The notes below the pieces were generated by a model, which saw only the letters and a list, made by a program, of their open reading frames with translations, was not told the DNA's origin and ran no database searches. Below, in pieces: positions 45,998 through 56,069 of a stretch of 56,069 bases of DNA; position 1 is the stretch's first letter; each line of letters begins with the position of its first letter. The stretch spans positions 1-56,069 of the forward strand of contig JBBHKE010000096.1 in NCBI GenBank assembly GCA_037447655.1. The letters are read 5' to 3'. Source of the stretch: Zygnema cylindricum. Lineage: Eukaryota > Streptophyta > Zygnematophyceae > Zygnematales > Zygnemataceae. The translations under genes and the position numbers were made by a program.

Positions 45998-48900
45998 TCG
46001 AGCAAAACTTGAATTGATTCTTTAAGAGGATTGAAAAAGAAAATGAATACACGGGTGGTGATTTTTTACAGCAGACCTACAGTTAACTAACCCACCGTGC
46101 CCTAACCCACGGTTGACTTACCTACAGTTAGTTGCAAATCCACTAATTGCAAAGCTCCAGTATAAATGTGATCCTGAAGATCACAAAGTGTATATTCCGT
46201 GGCTGTCCACCGTGACGTTAGGTGACTTATGACGTGACGTTATGTGACTGTAAAACAGATGCTTTGGCGTTTACCTCACCGTTTCTTGAGAACCTCGTAG
46301 TATAGGTCTAGTATAGATCATTAGATCTCTTTGTCGTTTTGATGAGAATTGGTTTCTTGAGTATCGTCCAATTCCACTGTCGGGGATCTCTTTTTGTCTT
46401 TTAGTAATAGAAACATAGTTGATGGTGACTTTTGTCGCAGTGTCTTTGATGGCCATTTTGAGTAATGGTGAGCTAATGCAAATTCTTACCTTGAGTAATA
46501 ATGGAAAAGCGTTCGTGGTTTCTCATTCACATTTTTGACTTAATAACTGTTAGAGAGTCCATTGAGCGCGAGGAAAGCTTTATATTAGCTGTTGTAGCAT
46601 TATGTGTTAGTTACAATCGATGTGGCCAAAAAATTATTGTGTCGAAAACACCAGAAATCGTTCTTTTACAATGGATAAAATGTATGTCTCTTTTGGTAGA
46701 GACGTTTCTTGGTCTTTCTGCTTTACAGTTTTTTTTTCCCTTTTTTGTGTCGAAGCATAAGACTGATTTGGCTCCGCTGTGAACTAAATAGTAATGATGA
46801 GTCATGGGTGATGATGACGAGAGTGATGTCCACATTGAAACGCACCATGAACAAAACTGAAAGAAAGTTTAGTGAGCATGTATCCGTTTCTGGCAAAATT
46901 ACATGTCCGTTTCTGGCAAAGTACATTTTCCATTTATGGCAAAATACATGTCCATTTCAAAGCCAAGGCTTGCCTGCTTTGTAAAAAAACCAAAGGTCGA
47001 GTCTGCTAAGTAATAAATATTCAGTTGTTGCCAATGTGATACTCAGCAAGCTAGAAAAAGTGTGGAAATTGCAGCATATCTCCTAACTTCATTGATTTCC
47101 AATATGTTCCATTCTGAATATGGGACACTCATTTACAATTGTAAAACGGTTTTGTGATTTTAGACCACGGAGTTACGAGTTAATTCTTATAAGACCAACA
47201 AACGTGCTTTAGCTATTCAGTTGTGAAGCAAAGTCTCATGTGTAAAACATAAGATGCATGTCAAAAAGCTTTTCCATGTGAGAAAGTGACACTAAACAAC
47301 TGTTTTTTCGACAATCGCTTAACAATATTTGCATTTAGCATCAAAATCAATGGATAGAGTGGGACACATACACATGTTTTGAATATCAAAAAATATCTTC
47401 TCCCTCTCTCCTCCCCACAAACTTTTTGGCTGCGCCCAAAACATTTTCTCTCCCTTAATATCTTTTGCCAACCACTTAGTAGCCGCCAGGTGTTTGTAAA
47501 AACGCGCTGATATTTTTCTGCCTGAAACTACGTTTTGTAAAAAAAACCTTTTTGACTCTCAGTAAAAAAAAAATCCTCGCCTGATATTCTGAGCTTCTCT
47601 CAAACTTTTAACAAGTGCCATTTGGTTTACATCCTGTAACTCCATAGTTTTTCCTGTTTCTCTCTCCACCAATAAACTCCTTTTAATGGAATCATCGCTT
47701 TTGTTTCTTTCTCGTTTTTGGACACTTTCGGAATTAAAATCCAAGAAAAATATTTCTTGAGGGCTTGCTCCCTCTCCCTCTCCCTCTCCCTCTCCCTCTT
47801 TTAGGTTTTGGGGAGGATTTTGGGGAGGATTTTGGGGAGGGTTTTGGGAAGGGGAGGGTTTTGGGAGTTGGTAGGATTTCCGGGTGGTTAATGTGGAAAG
47901 TACTTGATTTGATGTGGAAAAAATGGACCGCCGAAAACCGATTTGTTGGGAAGAAAGGAGAAGTAGAAGAGAATAAAAGCAAATTGATGTAAATGAAATT
48001 AACGAAGTTACAAACCAAATGTTTTTGGATTTATTAACGAAGTTTCGAACCAAATGTCAGAATGGTTTTTAATAATTATTTTCAATGTCATTGAAAGCAC
48101 TCTACTGTTTTGTTACTTTATTTTTATTTCTCAATTTGTATGCTTTTATTTTTCTCTTTTTGAAAAACTTTTCAGGAAGGAAAACGATGGAGGAGGACAG
48201 GGAAACTCTAAAAATGCGCAAGGTACCTCTCTCTCTCTCTCTCTACCTGCAAACCCTGCGAAATATTTTATTTCACTCCAATTTGTCTACAACCCAATCT
48301 TAAATTCCCACTTCCTCCCCCTCCCTACTCTCTCTCTCTCTCCCCCCCCCTACCTCTCTCCCTCTCTCTCCACCTCTCTTGATTTTGCCTTCGAATTCAA
48401 CTTATTAAGAAGTTCCTTTACAACTACTCCAATTCATTTAATCTTTTCGATCCCTCGACTTGATGAAGCAATTGTCAATATAAATTGACATTCCGAAATT
48501 TGTTAATGCAACATCTTCCGAATTTTTGTCCAATTCCGACCCATTGTCGCAATCTTTTAAAATCTTCTCCGTTTGGCTTATCTCTTTCGGTCCTTTTCCC
48601 ACACATAGCGCCGAAAGAGAGAGTCGCGGAAAAATGGGTGACAAAAGGAATGAAATATTGAGGGAAAATGGGAGGGAAAAAAGGCTGGGCGGGATGAGAA
48701 GCTCCCATAGTTACTCGCAGCCGGGAGAAAAGAGAGAGGAGAGATAAGAAAAGAGAGAGAGAGGAGAGAGTAAGAGAGGGAGACGAGAGAGAGAAGAGTG
48801 CGAGCGGGAGAGAGAGAGCAGAAAAACCTCATCCAAAGGTTGAAATTAAGAAGCAGTTCCACATGGTAAGGTCTCATTGGTCACTATGGAGGTACCCAGA
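45998..48900. other. Gene-poor stretch with local repeats
   Basis: No confident gene. It contains the METTL18 3' end, a 26-bp repeat at 46870-46965 (CATGTCCGTTTCTGGCAAAA variants), a (CTCCCT)n tract with GGGGAGGATTTT repeats at 47770-47865, and GA-rich DNA at 48720-48830. An exon-like plus-strand piece at 48176-48221 (after TTTTCAG, before GTACCT) encodes GRKTMEEDRETLKMRK but has no partner. Confidence 0.5.
47559..48053 (-). CDS. Hypothetical minus-strand reading frame, uncertain
   Basis: A 164-codon frame with a hydrophobic segment near the N-terminus (about residues 14-33), a Pro-rich and Gly-Glu repeat produced by the (CTCCCT)n and GGGGAGG repeats, and a more ordinary end, SVQKRERNKSDDSIKRS, then MELQDVNQMALVKSLREAQN. 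No family is recognised. The repeat-made centre argues against coding. The last 60 codons could be part of an exon. Confidence 0.2.
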   Translation of the reverse strand: MVRNFVNKSKNIWFVTSLISFTSICFYSLLLLLSSQQIGFRRSIFSTSNQVLSTLTTRKSYQLPKPSPSQNPPQNPPQNPPQNLKEGEGEGEGEGASPQEIFFLDFNSESVQKRERNKSDDSIKRSLLVERETGKTMELQDVNQMALVKSLREAQNIRRGFFFY

Positions 48901-48969
48901 GTGTTTCCCACATGTACCCGAAACAACTTGTAGGAACCAATAATGCATATCAGAGTGTGTCTATTGGAT

Positions 48970-49094
48970 AACAAGGTCTACAATTAATCTTTCGACTGTG
49001 TAGTCATCATTGTATTCAGGCGTTGGGCAACAAATTTTATCTGAAACGATTGCTCCGTTGGTTTCAATGAACATCTTCAAAATGTTTTTCAAAA
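48970..49094 (-). CDS. Orphan terminal-exon candidate
   Basis: On the minus strand, after GATTTTACAG, an open segment encodes LKNILKMFIETNGAIVSDK, continues through PEYNDDYTVERLIVDLVIQ, and ends at a TAG. The amino-acid pattern is protein-like in an AT-rich area. MITE M8 begins 18 bp upstream of the proposed splice site. No upstream exon is convincing and the family is not recognised. Confidence 0.3.
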
Positions 49095-49112
49095 CTGTAA
49101 AATCTGGAACTA

Positions 49113-49311
49113 CACCGACCATCGCTATTAGAGTAAAGGAATTATTAGTGGAAATGCGAAATAAGAATGTATAATAATAATTTAGTGTAGGGAGACGTGT
49201 CCGATTGTATTCCACTCCGTTAAAGTGTGTTGTTGACACTAATTTATGATTTTCCGACAAAAAAAGTCCCGACCAACATAGTCTTACAAACTCTAGTAGC
49301 CATGGGAGGTG
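49113..49311. mobile_element. MITE M8, 199 bp
   Basis: The left end CACCGACCATCGCTATTAGA follows TA at 49111-49112. The right end CTAGTAGCCATGGGAGGTG precedes TA at 49312-49313. Confidence 0.82.
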
Positions 49312-49327
49312 TAACTCTCTGAAACAA

Positions 49328-49490
49328 CACTGCCCATCGTTATTAGAGTTAGTGAATTATTAATATTAACACTTTTTGAAATTAACTCCACTTAATTATC
49401 TTTTGCAACGTGGCTTATTGTGGCATGTTATTAAGACTGATTTACGATTTCAAGTTAAAAAAACACTACCTGGTAATGATGGTCGGTGCA
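49328..49490. mobile_element. MITE M9, about 160 bp
   Basis: The left end CACTGCCCATCGTTATTAGA and a degraded right end TAATGATGGTCGGTGCA near 49474-49490. It lies 16 bp after M8. A further lone right-end-like piece, GCTAATAACAATACACGGCA, sits at about 49749. Confidence 0.7.
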
Positions 49491-49494
49491 ATAC

Positions 49495-49700
49495 TTTGTG
49501 TGTACGAGTGACCCAGCGAGCCTCCTTTCCTCTTTCCTCCAAGACCAGGATTAGCCTTCAAAAGTGCCCCAGCCTTCAAAACTGCCTCACTCCTTGCCCC
49601 AAACCCACGAGTATACATAGCTCCCTGGCCTTCCCACATACCTGCCATATTCGATTTTCATTTGGAGACCACCAATCGGAAGGCAATTATCTTACCCGAA
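49495..49700. other. GC-richer, possibly coding island
   Basis: About 200 bp of higher GC between MITE M9 and AT-rich sequence. It is open on both strands: minus gives MWEGQGAMYTRGFGARSEAV and plus gives an equally open frame. CCTTCAAAA occurs twice. It may be an exon of a minus-strand gene leading to 48970-49094, but I cannot set splice sites. Confidence 0.3.
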
Positions 49701-50765
49701 CAAGTGTGAACAAAGAAAGTCAAGTTTCAAGGCCAAAAAAAACATTAACGCTAATAACAATACACGGCATACCGATCCTTAGACAACAAAGTCAGCAATT
49801 AAGTCCTTACAACTTTGGTGTACGGACAACATCGTACATTTATAGTCAACAGATTTCTTAAGACTAAACTTAACATACATGGCGTGTTTGCCAAAAGCAA
49901 CATTCTATGCAGGAGATAAATGTTCTATTTACGTCAACCCTATCACATTGTGGCTTGCAATCAGGCCAGCAGAAGTTCATACCTGAGGAATTACATGAAT
50001 GGTGACAACCTATCCAATGTTTGCGACTCATCCATATTGTCCATCTTGCTCTGAAAATCTCTCATCCATTGGTGGCGTGACCTCCCCTCTTCTTTCCAGA
50101 TCCTCCTTTCTTGGAAGGTTCATAGTGTCTCTAGCCTGGTTATTTTTGTCCTGCCATACTTGAAAATCTAATTACTGATTTCTATCTAAGACCCAGTCTA
50201 ACAATTTGGGTTAGGCTCCTCAGTTTTGTCTGCAACTTGAATTCTGTTGAAACTTCCACCATCATTTTTGAGTTGAAGTTAACAAAACAATCTTTCAAAA
50301 TAAATTGGCCATTACATCTTTCCATGGAGACGCAAATAATTACAGATTTCAAAAGACATGATTTCGAAATCACCATTACCAGACAGAAAAATAATCTATC
50401 ACAAATGATGAGATCCAGCTTTAAGACCATACCAAAATAAAATGCGCACAACATGATTGTAGATTACCAAAAGTAAAATGTACAACATGATTATAGATTA
50501 CCAAAAGTCACATCATACATAGTATTTCCAACTCCAAGAAATACATCTGTCATTTTACAACGTGCCTGGGAATCCCCAAGTATCAATGGAGTATCCTAGA
50601 CTTTTCAATGAGCTAGCAATCCAAAGAAAAAAAATAAAAAAAGTACTCCACAATAAACAATACAATGTGAACTATTCTTGGAAATCTAGCTCCGCAATAT
50701 TGCACAAAATCACTGCATGTACTACCACAGATAACTCTGTCCAGATTATAATTTCTTGTATATTC

Positions 50766-51614
50766 CTACTCCTTGTAGTCAGCAAGAACGGGGTGGTTCT
50801 CCCATTCAGGATCGTCAGCTGCGAGTAAGCCAATGTATTTCTCCATAGCTTCTTCCTTCGACATTCCCTTCAGCTTATTCCAAGCATCCCACTTTGCACG
50901 AGCTTCGACCTGTAAAAAGAGAGGCTGCAAGAAAAAACAAAAATACAGATCACAAAAAAGTTATCTGTCAGTACTTTCTTTCGTTGAAATACACACAGAA
51001 AAGAAAAAACAAGGGAGCAACCAACCCCTGCAAAAAAAAAACTACAAAGAAAAGAAAGGCTAAGCAAATTGGAAAACAAAATGAGTCAAAACTCCGATTA
51101 GTTAGAATTGGAACAAGCACTCTCCAAAAACCATCAAAAACCTTAAAAAGATCCTTAAGAAGCTTTTGGATAAGAGCATATATCCAAGGGCCTTCCATTC
51201 AAAATAGAAGATTACTTGATTCCATGAGACACCAATCTATCGAATAAGGGTTGCTTGCATAACCTAAGCTATAACTGCAACATTTTTATCAATCTTAGGT
51301 GTCAAGCAGATAACAAATGGCATCGGGTCAAAAACCCTATTGCTTTGCCCTATTTGTTTACCCTTTTAATTTGTTTTCAAAACAACATTTGGTTTTGTCA
51401 AATTACAAAAACCACCCCTACTTTTCTCAATCCCAAAAAATCATAATGAGAGAGTTAAGAGGCCTACTTGCGATCCCTTGACATCACCCTCTGTAGCTTG
51501 CTTAAAATAAGAATAGTACTTAAGCTTTATATCGTTATTGGTATTTTTGTTCGGAGGGCCTGTCTTGATAAGATAAGCTGCTTTCTTGAATTTGGCTTCG
51601 ATAGGAGAAGACAT
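50766..51614 (-). CDS. Acyl-CoA-binding protein (small, class I type)
   Basis: Two exons, 51614-51468 and 50924-50766, together 306 nt, giving 101 aa. Small ACBPs bind long-chain acyl-CoA esters in the cytosol and deliver them to lipid-synthesis enzymes. The family signature is visible: FKKAAYLIKTGPPNKNTNND, then LKYYSYFKQATEGD, then AKWDAWNKLKGMSKEEAMEK and YIGLLAADDPEW. The loop usually written RPG between the two signature parts reads SQPLFLQ. The chosen splice (GTAGGC donor; AG at 50925-50926) keeps the usual length. A second in-frame AG 15 bases downstream would drop PLFLQ. The frame stays open upstream to 51725, but MSSPIEAKFKKAA is the normal ACBP start. It is divergent from the GH31-like gene. 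Confidence 0.9.
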
Positions 51615-52958
51615 GGTTGCGGAAATGTAGGATTGCAACAACAGAAATTCTTCTTGTTCTTGCTTTGCTAGACCTGTCAAACCAAAAGTAGAAGAGACGC
51701 CTGCCTTCAAATTTGTTACTTGCATTTCAAGACGTCTTCAACTCTTCACTGCGGTACATCGTACCGATCCAATGTGATTTCGATATTTGGCAGATCGATG
51801 TACTATTGACTATTGTACAGAAACTTGGCGATTTGCAGGTACCGATGTCTGTCATTATTCGATACGATTTTACGGCGCAAACTTAAGGGGTCGTTCTCTC
51901 AAATTCTAGTCGGCCCGTATCTCGAAGTCAAAGAAGGACAGGAAAAAGTACGTGGAAACACGCGCAAGCATGGCGACACAATAAATGACGTAAAACGTTA
52001 ACGGTATTGGCAAATTTTCATGAATCGTGTTGTCGCGTTTGCGTATCTTTCGACTGCAACCCTCTCCACGAAGGCATATCTAGCCACATCAGACAAGTAC
52101 TTGCCATGTAGGATGCAAGATGGTGAAACGACTTTCCTCGTGTGAGGTCACACTGGCTCAAAATCCTACCAGCAGGATCTCGCCCGTAGCCCTTCCTGGT
52201 GGTGGAAATCCCAATATCGCGATATCTACGGAGGACCACTCTTTACTCGTGCAAGATTGTCCTTTATTGTTAAAACTAAAAATCAAGCCAGATCCAACTA
52301 CGTTTTGCATATCTGTACGAGTCATCTGGCTTTTAGCGCTTTAAATCCTTTCACCGACATTTTATAGTACGGCAATATCCGTACTGGATTATGGTCGCGT
52401 AGAACCTTGCGATGCCCATGCATGTGTAGGCTCAGCATGAATTACCGTGAAAGTCAATTTATCTGTTCTTATCAGCAACCTGCCGATTTGTCGCAAAAAA
52501 TCATTTCTTCCGTAATGTTCCAATCAGATGTGGATCTCTAATGCTTTGCCACGTTGCATGTCCTTTTACCTTGTCGTCGCTCGCACTATGCTTCGCGAGG
52601 CATTCACCGATAACATAGGCCGGCGTCAAGCAACACTGTTCCCCCCTCCTCTTCAAAGTCCCCACTCCAAAGTCCAAATCCACTCTCAAAAAGTTCCGTC
52701 GCGCCCTCTCTATCGGCCAGCTCTTTCTCGCCCCTATATCACTAGATTTCTCTCTTCTGTATGCTTTAGCTTTGATAATCAAAGAACTGAGTTCGACTGG
52801 AAGCTGTTGTGTTTTACTTAAATAAAAAACTAGAAGAGGAGGGAACTCATTATCCGGAAAGATCGCTGTGACTTCTTGCAGCAATTTTCTGCCGATTTTT
52901 CGTCATCGCTTGAGATTTACCAGTTTGTTTTTTTAATTATTCTCCTGGCTGGTTCCGG
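51615..52958. promoter_or_regulatory. Divergent intergenic region between ACBP and GH31-like genes
   Basis: 1.34 kb with both 5' flanks. No other gene is supported. The longer frames at 52501-52884 (-) and 52528-52821 (+) overlap each other and have no recognisable domain. Confidence 0.5.
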
Positions 52959-55900
52959 ATGATGTCTCACATGGACATTCTCCAGCTGCCTGTAGTAAGT
53001 CTTCATGGAACTGAGAATATGCCAAAATGTTTTCAAAAAACTCCGTTGTCAAGTATGCAAAGACAATTAGGGTTCAGTAGCCCTTTAAGTGAGAGCTTTA
53101 AGGCATGCTCTTTATGTCTTAGCTCTTCCATGTCTCCATGGAATGGCTTCAGAGGCTCTGAAGTTACTCAATTTTCTCAAATGTCAGTACTATTTTCTCA
53201 ACGGAAAAATACTCCGTGTACAGCTCAAGCACAGGCGGCATTTTTTCCTGCAGAAACAGGAGAAGGTTTGCATCAGAAAACGAAGGCAAGAAACTTTTCC
53301 CTGCATAGTTCCATGCGCCTTAACAGTTTTCCGTTAAAGCAGGTGAAAGAATGGAAGAGCAGAGGAATACACACATGTGTTCGAGCGTTGAAGGGGCTCG
53401 AGGTTTCAGATGATGCAGCTGAAGCTTCTGGGAAACTCCCTAATAGCTGGGTGCCATCTTTGGAGCTTCCAGAGATCAGCTTAGCCGAGGGAATATCAGC
53501 CAACGTGTCAGAAAGCCCGGAGGAAAAATTGTTGCGGGAAGCAGAGAGCTCAGGCAGTGTTGATGACGTCATGGCAAGCCAAAGGCTGAAGCGTAACACA
53601 AGAGCAAAGCTCGGGCGAGGGCATGTGGACATCCTTCACGGTCCGGAGAAGCTCAGGATCTATCAAGACGGGTCACTGGAACTTCGGCGAGAAAAGAATG
53701 GGCAAATGACTTTGGTTTCCACAGGAAGAGTAAGTCCAGTGCATTTCACTTAATTAAACTGGTTCCTGTTAAAGGAACAAAAGGCTGTTTTCTTTGCTTC
53801 CAAAGGTGAATGTGCAGTAGAATGAAGCCTGACAAAGTGTGCTATGGTCGAAGAAAGTTTGCTTGCTATCCTTATATTAATGCAAAAAAATAAGCACACG
53901 ACTCAGAGACTCAGAGTGGTGGATATGAATTAGCTTCCACCCACTATGTGAGAAAGCTTGTTATTGATGGAACAACTTTCGTAACTTATGCTATTGGCTT
54001 GTGTGTACACAACGTAAAACTAATGCCTCTCCAACTTACATGCTCATCACTGTCATTATTGAATGCAGTCAGGCTTACTTGTGCTCCTCCTCGTGTGCAG
54101 GTTCACTTACCCAAACATAGCGACTGCTATCCGGAATCATGTCGAATGACTGTGGTGGATGAGAGCCCGGGAGCCGTGGAGGTTCATTGGTCCGATGATG
54201 CAGTGCTGCGAATTGTGCCCGCTGGAGGGAATTTGAATGCCATTTCTCCATGTTTACCTGGGAGCTCAGAGCGTGACTGGAGTTGGGCCCAGGTGATCAA
54301 TCATACGCTGATCCTTAATTAAATATAAAGGATATGGTGTAAAAGTGATGGTGATAGTAATAGTACTCATATGTGGATTGTTTTGCCTGGGAGCTCAAAG
54401 CAGGATTGCAGTAGGGCCCGGGGGATCAATCATAGGCTGATCCTTAATCATATTTAGAGGATATTTTGTAAGAGTACAGTGCCAGTGATAGTAGTAGTAA
54501 GAGTATGGGGATTGATTTGCCTGGGAGCTTAAAGCATGGCTGGACCAGGATTCAGGTTATCAATCATATGCCGGTCCTTATTCAAATACAGAGGACATGT
54601 TTTCAGACTAATAGTGTTAGTAATAGTAATAGTATAGTGATTGTTCTGTCTTCTGCTCAGTTCTGGCACATGTGGGAGGTTCCAACGTAGTTTCTTTATG
54701 GCCGAGGTGAATTGGACAGAATTTTGGACCAATATGTGAGGGAAGTTGATGTGGAATTTTTGACATGGTTGTTTTTGAAATGGTTCTTTGTGGTCCTTCC
54801 AATGGTACAGAAGTTGGACGAAGGCTTTGTATGCGAGTTTAGTGTAAGACAGGTTCCTGGGGAAGTGGAAATGGCGGAGACCACTTTGGACATCCGGACT
54901 TCGGGCCATTGGTTCGGTGGTGGCCACTTTATGCGACAGCACTGGCCTCTGAATCTCGGGGCTTTTGAGGTATGAGGTTTTTGGGAAAGCATTTGGTTCT
55001 GTATTAATTTTTTTTGAAGGTTTTGTTACCTGAAAACAGGTGCATATTAAAGGCAGATGTGTGTGTTAAGTAACAAGAGATGAACGTTTATGCTCGTTGA
55101 CTCTTAGAGCTAGTCATCAAACCGGTCGAATTCTGGTGTTAACATCTCTCTTAGGGAGCTTTATATAGTGGAAAGGAGGCAAAGTAGCTGATGTAGTTTG
55201 TGGTATTGTGCAGGTGGGCCCATTTTTGCCTTTTGACAATGGGCCCAATGGGCTTAATACTCTTCTTGCGGCCCAATGGATGACCAGCAGAGGGCTATTA
55301 GTTCTGGCCGATCCGGACACCCCTTTTTTTCATGTGGGGTTCAATTCTCCAGTGATTGGACCCAATGATGGTTGGATCCAAAGGAGTTGGGGCACAGGGG
55401 TATGTCACATATTTCTTACTCTCTTTGATTCTCTTAAGAAAGGAGACTTAAGTGGGAGATAGTGATGCGGACGGTACACCACCCTTCACATTACAGTTAG
55501 TGAATAATTAGCGTGAATACTTTATTTGTATGGACTACACCAGATTATTTTTTGTCAGGTAGCCCATTATGGGCCACTCAGCTAAATGGTGTTGTTGATA
55601 CTAATTTAGGATTTTGGGTCAAACAAGCATTCACTTGAATTAGAGTGATTTACTCTAATAGTTTGGGCAGTGTAGAGATGAAGAATAGGAAGCCTGATTG
55701 CTTTTGAGTGGGAAACTGGGCATGGAACAGGTCCAGGATTTAACTAAGGAGTCCCGCTCCGTTAACACCAAATTGAACTTTTTAAGATACAAGTTAAGCA
55801 CGTGAATTATAATACTGTGGAATTCGTTGCTTCTGTGTGGGACACTGGGCATGGAACAGGTTCAGAATTTGACTAAGGAGTATCTTCCATCTCATTGTGT

Positions 55901-56013
55901 GGGCCACGGAGATGGTCTCCTTCACCTTCAGGCTCGCAGCAGTTATTTGTGCCGTGAAATGCTTCACCCTCTTCGAGACTGGGTTCCCGCTTTGTCAGAA
56001 GCTAGTCTTCAGG
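52959..56013 (+). CDS. GH31-like glycosidase, N-terminal part, plastid-targeted (continues past window)
   Basis: Exons: 52959-53729, 54101-54292, 54811-54969, 55214-55399, 55860-56013 (GTAAGT donor follows, so the gene runs on). The first about 140 residues (MMSHMDILQLPVVSLHGTEN, Ser-rich, ending near CVRALKGLEV) look like a transit peptide. Residues about 215-255 form a beta-rich start (VDILHGPEKLRIYQDGSLEL). Later exons carry SGHWFGGGHFMRQHWPLN, GPFLPFDNGPNGLNTL and SRGLLVLADPDTPFFHVGFN. These resemble the mutarotase-like N-domain of GH31 glycosidases of the MYORG group, where a WYGG...WP motif precedes the barrel. The catalytic barrel lies outside the window, so activity and substrate cannot be judged. 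In-frame ATGs at 52962 and 52971 could also be used. Confidence 0.68.
54256..54640. repeat. Tandem triplication of an exon end plus splice donor
   Basis: Three consecutive copies of about 130 bp start CCTGGGAGCTCAGAGCGTGA (54258), CCTGGGAGCTCAAAGCAGGA (54388) and CCTGGGAGCTTAAAGCATGG (54520). Each is followed by ATCAATCATA and a GATAGTAATAGTA stretch. Copy 1 is the real exon end with donor CAG/GTGATC. Copy 2 has GGGGATC and no GT. Copy 3 keeps CAG/GTTATC. Confidence 0.9.
55477..55672. mobile_element. MITE M10, 196 bp
   Basis: The left end CACCACCCTTCACATTACAG follows TA at 55475-55476. The right end TACTCTAATAGTTTGGGCAG extends to 55672, before TA at 55673-55674. It lies in intron 4 of the GH31-like gene. 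Confidence 0.85.
55696..55756 (+). pseudogene. Partial duplicate of GH31-like exon 5 start
   Basis: ACTGGGCATGGAACAGGTCC with AGGATTTAACTAAGGAGT repeats the splice site and first about 25 bases of the real exon 5 at 55845-55885 (ACTGGGCATGGAACAGGTTC, then AGAATTTGACTAAGGAGT). It diverges after that. It is a decoy 3' splice site about 140 bp upstream of the real one. Confidence 0.8.
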
Positions 56014-56069
56014 GTAAGTTATATTTTTTTTTTTTAACCATCAAATAGTTGTGGAGAAAGGGAAAAGGG

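Noticed and set aside
47765-47992. Plus-strand frame with Leu-Pro and Gly-Glu-Asp repeats
   Set aside because: Created by the CTCCCT and GGGGAGGATTTT simple repeats.
48475-48877. Overlapping frames on both strands around the GA-rich tract
   Set aside because: Low-complexity shadows of the GAGAGA repeat.
52501-52884. 127-codon minus-strand frame between the ACBP and GH31-like genes
   Set aside because: Overlaps a comparable plus-strand frame and shows no family features; likely chance in a GC-richer 5' flank.

Overview
This is nuclear DNA from a plant-lineage eukaryote, and a streptophyte alga or a non-seed plant fits best. The genes have many short exons and long AT-rich introns. The retrotransposons are plant-type Ty3/Gypsy elements primed by an initiator-Met-like primer-binding site, one with a chromodomain. 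Two gene products carry plausible plastid transit peptides. The closest relatives I recognise are a cyanobacterial-type LptF/LptG permease and a plant METTL18-type methyltransferase. The species cannot be named from sequence alone.

Bases 1-19763 are a nested graveyard of Ty3/Gypsy elements, all on the minus strand. Family A (copy A1, 1-13861) was hit by three later insertions: a 954-bp solo-LTR-like element (3370-4323, 5-bp target duplication), a complete but decayed family B chromovirus B1 (4611-10634, 5-bp target duplication), and a 540-bp TA-flanked MITE inside its LTR (593-1132). A truncated second family B copy (B2, 14255-17006) lies against the 5' part of a second family A copy (A2, 17007-19763). 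About 390 bp of unrelated sequence separates A1 from B2.

Bases 19764-56069 are gene-rich. In order: (i) a plastid-type LptF/LptG (YjgP/YjgQ) permease gene, + strand, 23167-30123; (ii) convergent to it, a 15-exon minus-strand gene (38517-31229) for a 566-aa protein joining leucine-rich repeats to an alpha/beta-hydrolase-like domain; (iii) divergent from that across only 249 bp, a METTL18-type histidine methyltransferase gene (38767-45997, +); (iv) a 4.8-kb stretch with few supportable features and some orphan exon-like pieces; (v) a two-exon acyl-CoA-binding protein gene (51614-50766, -); (vi) divergent from it, the 5' part of a plastid-targeted gene that looks like a GH31 glycosidase (52959 to beyond the window end, +). 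Most exon structures were rebuilt by hand from splice signals, reading phase and family conservation. Phases close exactly for (ii), (iii) and (v). One boundary in (i) is unresolved.

The most striking non-gene signal is one family of TA-flanked, 0.16-0.54-kb MITEs sharing the core ATCGYTATTAGAGTTAGTG. I see nine copies plus fragments, almost all in introns. Three lie within 10-25 bp of a 3' splice site, and one appears to supply the branch-point sequence. Introns also carry many local minisatellites, two probable GC-AG introns, a 24-nt microexon and recent exon-end duplications.
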